Below, piece by piece: positions 54,245 to 64,000 of a stretch of DNA of 64,000 nt. The stretch comes from Chaetoderma sp. LZ-2023a (taxonomy: Eukaryota > Mollusca > Caudofoveata > Chaetodermatida > Chaetodermatidae), in the NCBI GenBank assembly GCA_034401795.1, contig CM067369.1, positions 92,272,741 to 92,336,740 of the forward strand, given 5' to 3'. The position numbers and the translations under genes were made by a program. Within the stretch, counting starts at the first letter, position 1. Each line of letters begins with the position of its first letter. The notes beneath the pieces were generated by a model, which was given only the letters and a program-made list of their open reading frames with translations, did not search any database and had not been told where the DNA came from.

Positions 54245-55951
54245 TTAGTTTAAACTAAGTACCGTCAACCAATGGTTATAAATACAATTAGCTGTTTCTT
54301 TCGTCCAATGGATTCTATCCTTCTCAACATGAAAATTCGCATCAGAAATTTTGGGGATGACCTTATCAACGTGGCAGTTGGACCTTGCTGATTCGTTGAT
54401 ACGCTTGAGACAGTACCTTTGCCTGTCTGACAAGCTATCAGAGAAGTTAATCTCAGCAAAGTGCAACTCCGCATTAGGGAAGGTGTTTTTAAATTCACGT
54501 GCCATGAACCGTAAATGGCTTGAGGCTTTGGTTGGATGCTCATTTTTGGAGTTGATGCCAATATTCAAGATGATCTTCTCCGGGCTAGGGCCATCCTGGT
54601 GTCGCATAGCCATTGTTCTGAAATGTGATAATGCGGCACCAGGATAGCACTCAACCTGGATGTCAGGATGGACATCTAAATCAATTCGGGCTAGATTAGA
54701 GGACCCTATCATCAGAATCTTTTTGGTGATTCTGGGGATCCTCCACAGGCCCTTGCTATGCGATTGATGACGGTACTTAGCAAACTTCCTGTCAGACAGG
54801 TTACTATTATTCTCCATAGGAGGGAGAGGAGGTGGAGACAGAAGAAGAGGAGCAGAAGAAGGTGCGTGAGGAGAAGAGAGATGAAGCGTAGGAGGAAGAG
54901 GATGAGGAGGGATGGAGAGAGGAGATGCAAGAGGAGAAGATTGAGTATGAGGAGCAAGAGGCGGGATTGAGAGAGGAGATGCATAAAGAGAAGAAGTTTG
55001 AGGAGGAAGAGGAGGAGGCGGGATTGAGAGAGGAGATGCATGAAGAGAAGAAGTTTGAGGAGGAAGAGGAGGAGGCGGGATTGAGAGAGGAGAAGGAGGA
55101 AGAGGAGAAGATCGAGTCAGAAGGTGGCGAGGAGAAGATAGTGGAAGAGATGAGGAAGAGTTGCTAGGTGGTAGATTGGGGGAACAGTGAGTAACAACCC
55201 GACAACGGCGCACAGGAGGAGAATTTGTCTTTGGGAGAGCCGGCCATGACTCTGTTACATCATCAACACCAGGTGCTGGTGTTGGTGATGTATACAGATT
55301 CGTCCGCTTGGAAGTTGTAGGCGAGGGTGTGAAGGTGGTTGGTGACCGTTGTCGTTTGTTAGTCATTGTTGAATGATAACCTGAACCTGTACTCGGTGTG
55401 GCCGCCGGTGTTGGTAGAGACATCTCTCTATTTTGCTTATCACTAGCTATTTCTGCCAAAAATTTCCAAAAATTTGTGATTGTCATTGTGGCCAATTTAT
55501 TTCCAAAATTTTGCCTACCCCATTTCAATGCTATGCCTTTGGCTCTGTCTAGATCAAGAATTACATTAGATTCGGCCACTTTTACCTCTGCCTTTAATTT
55601 GTCCAATTTGCTTCGATAATGTTTGATTAAATTTTCTAAGCAGCTATGAGCCCAAATTTGGTTTATCATGCTGGTCGATTTCAAAAATTCGTCATCTCGT
55701 AAGGCAGGGCAGAAAAACGAGTTCATCTCCTCCATTTTCATGCTGAGAGATTTCGGGAGAGAGTCTGATGCCAAATGCTCTCGTAAAAGACCATAGTGAT
55801 GCAAGCATTGCAACACATGGAAGTACATCTTAACCAGTCTCTGAAAGGCCTGAACAGACTGGTTAGGAGCACTTTTGGTTGAAGAAAAGTTGGACGCTGG
55901 GTTGCCAGATTTGCGTCCTTTACCTACTGGGCCGTTGAAATTCTTGGCCAT
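54245..55951 (-). CDS. PLE ORF1: SGNH-hydrolase-like (copy 2)
   Basis: Translation identical to 47713-49419, with the same Pro-rich repeats and the same GSSNL, GIN and DRIH motifs. The antisense strand of the Pro/Ser-rich part is open and Glu/Arg-rich (for example 54925-55167 on +), which I treat as a shadow. The ORF1 stop at 54245-54247 follows the slippery site. Confidence 0.85.
   Translation of the reverse strand: MAKNFNGPVGKGRKSGNPASNFSSTKSAPNQSVQAFQRLVKMYFHVLQCLHHYGLLREHLASDSLPKSLSMKMEEMNSFFCPALRDDEFLKSTSMINQIWAHSCLENLIKHYRSKLDKLKAEVKVAESNVILDLDRAKGIALKWGRQNFGNKLATMTITNFWKFLAEIASDKQNREMSLPTPAATPSTGSGYHSTMTNKRQRSPTTFTPSPTTSKRTNLYTSPTPAPGVDDVTESWPALPKTNSPPVRRCRVVTHCSPNLPPSNSSSSLPLSSPRHLLTRSSPLPPSPLSIPPPPLPPQTSSLHASPLSIPPPPLPPQTSSLYASPLSIPPLAPHTQSSPLASPLSIPPHPLPPTLHLSSPHAPSSAPLLLSPPPLPPMENNSNLSDRKFAKYRHQSHSKGLWRIPRITKKILMIGSSNLARIDLDVHPDIQVECYPGAALSHFRTMAMRHQDGPSPEKIILNIGINSKNEHPTKASSHLRFMAREFKNTFPNAELHFAEINFSDSLSDRQRYCLKRINESARSNCHVDKVIPKISDANFHVEKDRIHWTKETANCIYNHWLTVLSLN
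54248..54254 (-). promoter_or_regulatory. -1 programmed frameshift heptamer U UUA AAC (copy 2)
   Basis: Same AGT TTA AAC TAA context and downstream sequence as at 47716-47722. Preservation in both copies says little because the copies are nearly identical. Confidence 0.75.
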
Positions 55952-56428
55952 TTTAGAACGTAATCAAATTTCTACAGATTTATGTCAAATTTAGTCAGAA
56001 AAGTTCAAAAAAGTTAAATTCCAAATATTAACTAGAGCGATATGTGTTGAAACAATTTAGAGACTGAAAAATAAGAACAATTAATACAAGATTATTATAT
56101 ATATATAAAATTAAAGCTTACACTGTCAGTTGCTGGAGCGCTTTCGACGTAATGGTCTTCGTCATGCAGCGAAAAAACTGGTCTAATGGCAACTGATAAT
56201 TCTTACATATTTATAGGAGAATTACTGCAATGGTGACTACTGATTAACTATTAATTCAGTCTCTCCACAAAAGATCAAACTAAACCCGAAGACCTGCTTT
56301 AGATCAATGTGCGCCTTGTGCGCTACTGAAGTTAAACAGCTAATACAAAAGGCGTGATTGCTTAATTATATTGAGCTTATCTAACTGTAGCATGGGTTGG
56401 TACGCCGGTTCGTTTCAGGCGATTAAGG

Positions 56429-57033
56429 TCACGTCATTGGCATCGCGCTCCTTCTTCCTTTTCCTGACGGGTTGTGCGGATTCTGACCTTTCTTATGTTT
56501 TATCCTTCTCAACGTTTCTAGTAGTACTGCGTACATCATCGCTATCGCTCGAATTGTCAGGACCGCCGACATGTTCACCCTCCTCTTCATTCGCCTCCTC
56601 CTCTACGGACTCTAACATACTGTCGGCAATGTTGCTCTGGATCCTTGAAAAAGTTGTATGGATTATATACTAAAAATGTGGCACGAAGAAGAGTGCATGC
56701 GTATGTGGATGCGCACGTGGATGCGTGCGTGCACATGATTACAATATGTGTCTTTTATTTGTAAGCATGGTTAGTGATTGGCCCCGTTAATCAGCCTGCC
56801 TGATTGCCTGTCTGCCTGCCTGCCTACCCGTCTGTAAGAACCCAGCTGACGACCTATATTTTCTAAAATACTTACGACCTGGTTTTAATATGAGGGAGTA
56901 GAAATTCCAATGTTTGAGTGTATTTGTATTTCTTCAAATTTTTAGTCGCGTGTCCACTCTTCATCTTGGCCTTGTTGGTTGATTTTTACAAAAGCATCTC
57001 GAATGTCATTCCATTTCTTGACAGCTTTTGTAC
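56429..57033 (-). pseudogene. MADF-BESS gene fragment, duplicated block H2
   Basis: Copy of 42151-42753. It starts mid-gene at the PLE junction, so the BESS-encoding part is missing. It keeps the same in-frame TAA (56493-56495) and the MADF exon ending at 57033. Sharing the inactivating TAA shows the copy was made after the gene had died. Confidence 0.7.
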
Positions 57034-57219
57034 CTGTAATATAAACACACGCGATGTTATATTGGTGGTCAGCAGGTGTATAGGCCTAGGGCGTGTTAAA
57101 TGTTATTATCGACAAATAGCCCATCAGACATACCGACCACCATACTAATACTAGTTGAGATTTTGGGAAATTATAATCGACATGTTCTTCAAATGGGTAT
57201 AATTGACTTCGTTTACCTC

Positions 57220-58126
57220 TTTTCAAGAGATTCTTACAAGAGCATAGGATTCAGCTTTCGGATTGGTGGGCCGACCGTATCGATAATCGCATCAGAAACA
57301 TGCACAGCAATTTGGAAGAACCTGCAACCTATATATATGGCAGAACCCACCGAGGAAGATTGGATCACAATTGCTAATGGTTTCCAAGATAGATGGAACT
57401 TTCCCAATTGCATAGGAGCTATAGACGGTAAACACGTAGTGATGCAGGCACCACCAAAATCTGGGAGCTTGTATTACAATTATAAGGGGAGTTTTTCCAT
57501 AGTACTGATGGCCCTTGTCGATTACAAATACTGCTTTGTTGCAATTGATGTAGGATCGTATGGACGAAATAGCGATGGGGGAATCTTTTCAGCATCAACA
57601 CTAGAACGGGCTATGGAAAAAGGAACACTCAATGTACCAGACGACAAGCCATTGCCAAATTATCCAGAAATAGGGCCGATGCCACACGTTATCGTTGGTG
57701 ATGAAGCTTTTCCATTGAATACATATTTACTTAGACCTTACCCAGGCAGAGATCTAGATGATACGAAGCGCATATTTAATTATAGGCTCTCACGTACCAG
57801 GCGCATTGGTGAGAATGCGTTTGGTATATTAGCGTCAAGATTACCAGCGCCGCATACAGCTTATTACCACGAATACAGACAATGTTATTAAGGCTACGTG
57901 TGTGCTTCATAATTTTCTGCAAATAACGTCACCAACGTCTGAACAGCATGAACTTAACAGAGAAGAAAGTGTCAATACTGATTTGCTAGAACAGTTACGT
58001 GTAGGTGGAAATCGTGGATCAAAAGAAGCAAGTCAAGTACGGGACAGCTACACAAATTATTTCATGTCAGAAGTGGGTGAGGTTAGATGGCAAAGGACTG
58101 CTTGTTTTGGAATTCAATATGACTGA
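57220..58126 (+). pseudogene. PIF/Harbinger transposase catalytic part, duplicated block H2
   Basis: Same as 42940-43846, including DDE motifs (AIDGKH, GDEAFPL, ENAFG) and the frameshift near 57865. No N-terminal exon is present on this side because the block begins at 56429. The duplicate arose by copying of DNA, not by independent transposition of an active element. Confidence 0.85.
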
Positions 58127-58568
58127 TTGCCATCAAAACAAGCACATCGGCTAGTACTCCACAGTTTACAAATGACGTGGCAACACACAGAAGGAATTCA
58201 AAAACTTCAGAATAGCACCCTGTGCTGTATAATTAATAATTATAATCCAGCTTCGTAAAGTGTTATTAACACATATTAAAAGGTAGCCGTCATGGAATGA
58301 TGTTTGAACAAACAAGCATATCATAGAAGTTATATTCTCGTTCATTATTAACTGATTTTGGTCAAATCCCTGCTATTACATACACGAGTATTGTACCAGA
58401 GAGTCAGGTAGCCAGGCAAGATGACCGACCGACCGACTGACCAACCAGTTGACCGGACAAGCGAATGGCTCTCCGACTGGTGCCCGGGTGGAGGGGCGGG
58501 GGTGAGCACAGGCGAGCTGGCGGGCGAGCGGGAGGCATGACAGAGGGACGGGCGGTCTGGCCGGTGTG
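58127..58568. other. 3' flank of Harbinger block H2; no gene
   Basis: Copy of 43847-44288, ending in the same GACC/GGCG-rich lead into the microsatellite. Confidence 0.5.
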
Positions 58569-59432
<864 letters not shown>

Positions 59433-59433
<1 letters not shown>

Positions 59434-59648
59434 CAGCAGATCTTCGTAACCAGCCGATTTCATCCTTAGATACCGGGTATAGAATCTACCAATTTCATTT
59501 CATTCATTAATGCGTGGTATTCCCCAAATTCACGTCTACGTTCTAATATAGTACGAACATAACACGATCTTCTCCGTAAGTTCCTACGTCTTCGAACAAG
59601 AAGACGTTTAGCTGCTGTTAATAATGCAACTGCATGCGGCTCAGCCAT
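59433..59648 (-). pseudogene. Second, different PIF/Harbinger transposase, N-terminal fragment
   Basis: From an ATG at 59648 the minus strand reads LLVRRRRNLRRRSCYVR, then LERRREFGEYHALMNEMKL, similar to LLARRRRRRHRKPRS and GEFHKLIQELTL at 40828. A frameshift follows and another frame reads [18 protein letters not shown], the equivalent of the RFFAYFRM block. It runs straight into the (GACA)n tract, so the rest of the gene has been lost or replaced by repeat expansion. Sequence divergence from H1 shows it is a separate family. Confidence 0.65.
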
Positions 59649-59713
59649 TGTGAAAGTGGCAAAGCTTTACATTTACATTGCGCTATCATCACACCACGAT
59701 ACGATGGACTATA

Positions 59714-59852
59714 TAGTCCAGTCAATCTACGCTTAAATAAGGTTAACCTAGAACAAATTGCAACAGAAGCTTTTTTGGTTTTATTTGATACTACTGGTCT
59801 TCAAGTACCACAAAATAAAAAATTCTTAAAAATCCCACACCGGGAAAGGTCC
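59714..59852 (+). repeat. Left ~139-bp inverted repeat
   Basis: Pairs with 63627-63755 at about four in five positions. Identical blocks include AGAAGCTTTTTTGGTTTT, ACCTAGAACAAATTG and TAGTCCAGTCAAT (written on this strand). A 10-bp indel and small gaps separate the arms. Confidence 0.75.
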
Positions 59853-60612
59853 TAATTAATGTGATTAAAAATGGCTGCCACATTTTTGTTTCAAGCTAAG
59901 GATTACATTTCCTATTAATTTTAGACGCATATAATGTATTTCTAAAAAGTAAGAAATGGTAGAATGTGATGCTAAGTGATTGAATCTACTAGTAAAAGTG
60001 TTGTGCTGTCTCATTGCTAGTGTATTTACGTCACCAGCCCTTAATGGTGACGTCACATGTAGACAGGAGGCATTGAAGTATTTATACATTACGCTAGAAG
60101 CATCCATTTGTAGGAAGTCTATGGCTAAATTGTAGCTAACGGCGGAATTTATGCGCAGAATGTCTCATATGTGCTCTTTATTGTCAGCAGGTCCTTTATA
60201 ACGAGCAGAGGGACATTTAACACTTTCTGACTATTATTTTCCGTGAATGTACGTTCCGGGCGGAACTTTTTATAAACTTGTTTTCCGTATTCATTTCTGT
60301 TTTCTCCACACATTTTGTAAAGTTTTCACTTCGTCAAGCTTTTCTTTGTCAAGCTTTGGCTTTATCAAGTCATTCTTCATCAAATCGGCTGAAACAAACA
60401 GTGTTTGTTTACTTTATGCACACAGAACCGCTATAGAGCGCTTTCAAGGACCTGGTGTCCAGAGCGCATGTATATATGAAAACCCTACACATACATTAAT
60501 TCACAACATTTTACCCATTACCATATATGAATTACTGTTGAAATATGTATGTCATTGTGTCCCATGATAATTAATCATTAATTACATTGTTTTACTTCAC
60601 CATTTCAACGTC
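59853..60612 (+). other. Leader of the 929-codon gene
   Basis: No coding signal. One TGACGTCA lies at about 60048. The ATG at 60613 is preceded by stops in its own frame. No TATA box can be assigned with confidence. Confidence 0.45.
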
Positions 60613-63402
60613 ATGGACGAAACAGCAAATGTAGCATGCTGTGCAATTTGTGGGGAGAGTCTTGACAATGGCAAACCCACATTTGTGATATCATCAAAAG
60701 GTATTGCTGGAATAAATGAAGCCAGTTTGACCCGTGAGATTGCACCTATGGCTATTGTAAAAGGGCAAAGATTACATGTTTCCTGTAGGAGAGATCACAT
60801 TGATAGAACTAAGATCGAAGCAGCCAGAAAAAGAAAATTAGAAAGCAACCGGCGAAATACCCCATCACCCATTCTCCGCTCACAGGTACCTGAATTCCGA
60901 TTCAAGGACCACTGCTTTCTATGTGGGACGGGAGTTGAGACAAATAGTAGGTGTGCTGAGAATGATGATGTTTTCAAGGTACGCACATGGGATTGCCAGA
61001 AATCAATTATTGCTGCATCTGATGAAAGGCCTGAAGACGATAGTTGGACAGAAGAGGTTGGAGGACGGGTCATATATGCTAGGGATCTTCTTGCGGTGGA
61101 AGCTGTATACCACCAAGTGTGCAGCGTTAATTTTAGAACTGGCAAACAGATTCCCATGCGATATAGAAGAACCCCAGTAGATGAACCCAAAATTCCACGT
61201 TTGGGCAGACCAGTAGATACATCGAGGGAGGACGCTTTCCTGAAGGTAGTCAATTATCTGAGGGAAATCGATGATGAACAGACAACTGTAGTTGACCTGG
61301 TTAACAAAATGTCAGAATTCTGCACTGAACCTTACAGTGTAAAATGTATGCGACAAAAGCTTGAGAATCATGTAGGGGAAAGCATAGTAATAACTAATAT
61401 TAACGGTCGTCCAGATGTTGTAACCTTTCGAACAACTGCTGCAAAGATATTGCAGACATTTCATAATGCACCAAAGGTGGACGACGAGGAGATAAGAAAG
61501 CATCAGATCATTAGAACGGCAGCTGCGCTCTTAAAAAATGACATCAAATGTGTGCAGACATCAAAAGATGTCTACCCAGGGGCAACTGATATCAGATCCT
61601 TGGAACATAATTTGGCATATCTGCCAACGACACTTCGCGTCCTCCTAGAAAACCTTTTAAGTGGGGAGTCAAAGGATGTGAAAGTTGCTTCTATTGGTCA
61701 GTGCATGATTCAGATGACCAGACCGAGGGTTGTCATTGCACCAATACCATTAGGACTTGGAGTACAAATGCATCACCAGTTTGGGTCAAGGTTTTTGATT
61801 GAATGCTTGGCAAGTCATGGCTTTTGTGTCTCATATTCAGAGGTGGTCAATTTCTCAAAAAGTGCAGCGTGCTTTCCAGGGACTGATCTCCCAATGTCTG
61901 GACATTTTGGACAATATATTGCAGATAATGTTGACCACAACTTGCGTACGTTGGATGGACATGGTACCTTCCATGGCATGGGCATGGTCGTAGCCGTTAC
62001 CCCTGAGTTAGCACAGCAATATGTCATTCCACGGCTAGAGTTAGCCAGTAATAATTTCCATAATGCAAAAATTGCTATTCACTACTACAAAGCAGTAAAG
62101 GGCAATAGGGTACCTTTGGTTTATGATAAACTACTTGTTGTTAGTGTGGCTGACTTTTGGAAACACCTGGATGTAATGTGGAAAGTGTCCTGGCCGTTGC
62201 GTCCTAATCGCCCCGGTTGGTCTGGAACCATGCAAGCCATTTGCAAAGGAGTTCATCCGGGAAAAGCATCAATCCACTTTCTCCAAATTCTGGATATGGA
62301 TCCAACTGACATGAGTTGTATTTATTCAACCTTGCACTTCATTGCTTCGGAAAACCAACGTCATGGTTCAACACCCATTGTCACCTTCGATCAGCCACTT
62401 TGGTGGAAGGCCAAGACAATCATGGCTCATGAAGGCGAGAGAAGTGATTTAGTGCAAATAATCTTGATTCTATGTGGCTTCCACACAACAATGAGCTACC
62501 TTGGTTGCATTGGTCACCTCATGCAGTCATCGGGGTTAACAGACGTACTGGAGTTGGTGTATGCTGAAAATGCTGTAACGCACATGTTGACTGGGAAAGC
62601 GTATGCCAGAGCTGTACGTGGACATTTCCTGGTTGATGCAACACTTAATGCAATGGTTCTGTCAACGGCGTATGCCATTCCTATCTTAGAGGTGAGTGAA
62701 GGAAATCTAGATAATGCAGTAGTGACGTGTGATGATATTGAAGCAGCTCTACGCCATTTTGATGTTGTTATCAAATATGACTCTAGACTTGAATCAGTGA
62801 TATCCGATGATGTGTTTAAGCGGATAAATGAGAAGTTAGAATCAGAGAAGTCAATGATTGTAATTAGTCTAACAGGACGTTTATGGGCGCAGTACATGCA
62901 TATGGTAGACCTGCTAAAGATTTTTCTCAGAGCTCAGAGGACGGGTGACTTTAAGTTGTACTTGAAGTCATTGTCAGATATGCTGCCCTTCTTTGCTGCT
63001 GCCGGGCATTGCCATTACACAAAATCGGTATATTTGCATCTGCAGGACATGGTAAAACTAGAGAGTACAAGGCCAGACATTTATCAGAAGTTCATGACCG
63101 GACTATTTGTAGTGCGAAGATCTGATAGGTACTGGGCTGGTCTTGCTAATGACTTTGTCATAGAACAGTCATTGATGCGGACCATCAAGACCACTGGGGG
63201 CCTCACTCGTGGGCGGGGGATGGATGAATTACAAAGGACACGTTGGCTTTTAGCACACCCTGTGTGTGCAGAAATCAACGAGGCCATGCAGGAGCTAACA
63301 GAAGCAGAATACCAAGTCTCGGAGCAACATAAAGACATGTCTGAAGCTAGGAAAGTTCGGGATCACACAGATTGTTTGACTATTTTAAAATATATTACTT
63401 GA
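60613..63402 (+). CDS. Large single-exon protein of a multicopy invertebrate superfamily, 929 aa
   Basis: Intact and intron-free. Residues 9-62 hold a C-x2-C ... H-x2-C module (C10, C13, H55, C58). Residues 101-170 hold a second (C101, C104, H167, C170), both likely zinc-binding. The middle has conserved blocks DNVDHNLRTLDGHGTFHGMG (438-457), PIVTFDQPLWWKAK (588-601) and ILCGFHTTMSYLGCIGHLM (619-637). The C-terminal part has FFAAAGHCHYTKSVYLHLQD (793-812), RRSDRYWAGL (835-844) and GGLTRGRGMDE (862-872). Asp residues at 441 and 593 could belong to an RNase-H-like core, which is speculative. The decayed relative at 16445 continues past this protein's end, so this version lacks the nuclease-like and Cys-rich halves or keeps them elsewhere. 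Function unknown; the inverted-repeat flanks suggest a transposon gene. Confidence 0.85.
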   Translation: MDETANVACCAICGESLDNGKPTFVISSKGIAGINEASLTREIAPMAIVKGQRLHVSCRRDHIDRTKIEAARKRKLESNRRNTPSPILRSQVPEFRFKDHCFLCGTGVETNSRCAENDDVFKVRTWDCQKSIIAASDERPEDDSWTEEVGGRVIYARDLLAVEAVYHQVCSVNFRTGKQIPMRYRRTPVDEPKIPRLGRPVDTSREDAFLKVVNYLREIDDEQTTVVDLVNKMSEFCTEPYSVKCMRQKLENHVGESIVITNINGRPDVVTFRTTAAKILQTFHNAPKVDDEEIRKHQIIRTAAALLKNDIKCVQTSKDVYPGATDIRSLEHNLAYLPTTLRVLLENLLSGESKDVKVASIGQCMIQMTRPRVVIAPIPLGLGVQMHHQFGSRFLIECLASHGFCVSYSEVVNFSKSAACFPGTDLPMSGHFGQYIADNVDHNLRTLDGHGTFHGMGMVVAVTPELAQQYVIPRLELASNNFHNAKIAIHYYKAVKGNRVPLVYDKLLVVSVADFWKHLDVMWKVSWPLRPNRPGWSGTMQAICKGVHPGKASIHFLQILDMDPTDMSCIYSTLHFIASENQRHGSTPIVTFDQPLWWKAKTIMAHEGERSDLVQIILILCGFHTTMSYLGCIGHLMQSSGLTDVLELVYAENAVTHMLTGKAYARAVRGHFLVDATLNAMVLSTAYAIPILEVSEGNLDNAVVTCDDIEAALRHFDVVIKYDSRLESVISDDVFKRINEKLESEKSMIVISLTGRLWAQYMHMVDLLKIFLRAQRTGDFKLYLKSLSDMLPFFAAAGHCHYTKSVYLHLQDMVKLESTRPDIYQKFMTGLFVVRRSDRYWAGLANDFVIEQSLMRTIKTTGGLTRGRGMDELQRTRWLLAHPVCAEINEAMQELTEAEYQVSEQHKDMSEARKVRDHTDCLTILKYIT

Positions 63403-63626
63403 ATATTGGAAGATTGATAATTGACGTCATGATGACGTCATCAAGAGACGTAGTAACGGATCTACTGTTAGCGGGATGTCATATAGCGATCATATCACGA
63501 AATAACAGTTCTTTGCTATCACTTTTATTTATGTAGTTAAGACATTTTATGGGTCTCCAGTCAAAGATACGTAAGATATTCAGCTTAATAATTGGTTTTA
63601 AGTGGTCCTATTAAATTCTGTGAAAT
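63403..63626 (+). other. 3' segment of the candidate transposon
   Basis: Starts with paired TGACGTCA sites (about 63423 and 63432) just after the stop. No clear AATAAA signal; nothing else recognised. Confidence 0.45.
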
Positions 63627-63755
63627 AGTCCTTTACCGGGATAGAATTTTTAGGAATTTTTTATTTTCTGGTAGGTGAGGACCAGTAGCATTACATAAAA
63701 CCAAAAAAGCTTCTTTGCAATTTGTTCTAGGTATATCCCTATATTGACTGGACTA
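63627..63755 (-). repeat. Right ~129-bp inverted repeat
   Basis: Reverse counterpart of 59714-59852, with the same outer TAGTCCAGTCAAT when read inward. No copy of it is seen elsewhere in the window. Confidence 0.75.
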
Positions 63756-64000
63756 ATATCTCGGCCTTAACAACGCGTTTCAAGCGACACGATGCGACTA
63801 GTACCATAGGTGATTGGTAGCGCTAGCTGTGGCGTCGTGTCGCCTCGCGTCGCCCTAGTTTGCAGCGTGATTTACTGGCATACTGAATGTATTCTCTATG
63901 TAACCGGTTGATAGAACATTTATAAATTGGTCATCAACCTTTACGGGTTCCAGTTTGCAGGCATGCTATAGCTGCGGTGATGCTAAATATCGTATGCATA
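63756..64000. other. Short GC-rich inverted repeat, no gene
   Basis: GCGACACGA at 63784-63792 pairs with TCGTGTCGC at 63834-63842 in a CG-rich stretch that resembles the ends of small DNA transposons. Nothing else recognised to the end of the window. Confidence 0.45.

Larger units (their letters stand above)
51182..56428 (-). mobile_element. Penelope-like retroelement, copy 2 (apparently intact)
   Basis: Same structure as copy 1, with both ORFs of identical length and translation. Its 3' end follows GCAAGTCC of the spacer rather than a TGTC tract. Its 5' end at CGATTAAGGT directly meets CACGTCATTGG, which is position 42151 of the Harbinger block. The sharp shared ends in different surroundings define the element. 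Confidence 0.85.
59714..63755 (+). mobile_element. Candidate DNA transposon carrying the 929-codon gene
   Basis: The intact gene at 60613-63402 lies between long inverted repeats (59714-59852 and 63627-63755). The repeats start TAGTCCAGTCAAT and end ATTGACTGGACTA, and similarity stops at these points. ATA is found immediately outside both (59711-59713 and 63756-63758), a possible 3-bp target duplication. The unit would be about 4.04 kb with a ~760-bp leader and a ~225-bp 3' segment. The alternative is two unrelated insertions of one interspersed repeat in opposite orientation. Confidence 0.5.

Noticed and set aside
59466..59852. Left inverted repeat as the terminus of the neighbouring minus-strand Harbinger fragment
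   Set aside because: Not excluded, but the repeat's partner at 63627-63755 is not followed by Harbinger sequence and similarity ends sharply at the same base, which fits the 929-codon element better.

Overview
This is eukaryotic, intron-containing, repeat-dense DNA, most like a marine invertebrate (I cannot place it more finely). There are canonical GT/AG splice sites, a spliced rhodopsin-like receptor, Penelope-like and PIF/Harbinger elements, short palindromic MITEs by the dozen, and many microsatellites. No bacterial operons, rRNA, tRNA or CRISPR arrays are visible. Host coding DNA is sparse. The one host gene I can reconstruct is the 3' end of a neuropeptide-type GPCR on the + strand: TM6 exon 6509-6647, TM7 exon 11693-11811, tail exon 13604-13773. 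The reading frame joins cleanly across both introns.

The first 40 kb is a graveyard of small elements. A ~390-bp MITE family with an internal stem-loop and repeated TGACGTCA sites occurs at least 15 times, whole or in part. A ~240-bp MITE with a GAGCCAG palindrome occurs five times. A ~590-bp TIR element occurs twice in opposite orientations. A 2.8-kb DNA transposon (22372-25146) has ~45-bp terminal inverted repeats and carries a MADF exon. There are also gag and hAT remnants.

Three members of one large uncharacterised gene superfamily are present. Two are decayed, at 16.4-17.8 kb (+) and 27.4-30.5 kb (-). One is intact, a 929-codon single-exon ORF at 60613-63402. The intact gene is bracketed by ~135-bp inverted repeats (59714-59852 and 63627-63755) with matching ATA flanks, so it may be the cargo or transposase of an undescribed DNA transposon of about 4 kb.

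From 40.8 to 59.6 kb lies a dead PIF/Harbinger element, a palindromic tetranucleotide microsatellite, and two almost identical 5.25-kb Penelope-like elements (PLEs; 44642-49897 and 51182-56428, minus strand). They are followed by a second, 5'-cut copy of the Harbinger block and microsatellite. Both PLE copies have two intact ORFs: ORF1 with a proline-rich linker and an SGNH-hydrolase-like domain, and ORF2 with reverse transcriptase and a C-terminal GIY-YIG endonuclease. ORF2 has no AUG near its start. ORF1 ends on a canonical -1 slippery heptamer (U UUA AAC) directly before its stop, and -1 slippage leads into the ORF2 frame. This predicts an ORF1-ORF2 fusion made by programmed frameshifting. 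A decayed relative of the same ORF1 lies at 28.9-29.4 kb inside the older superfamily pseudogene.
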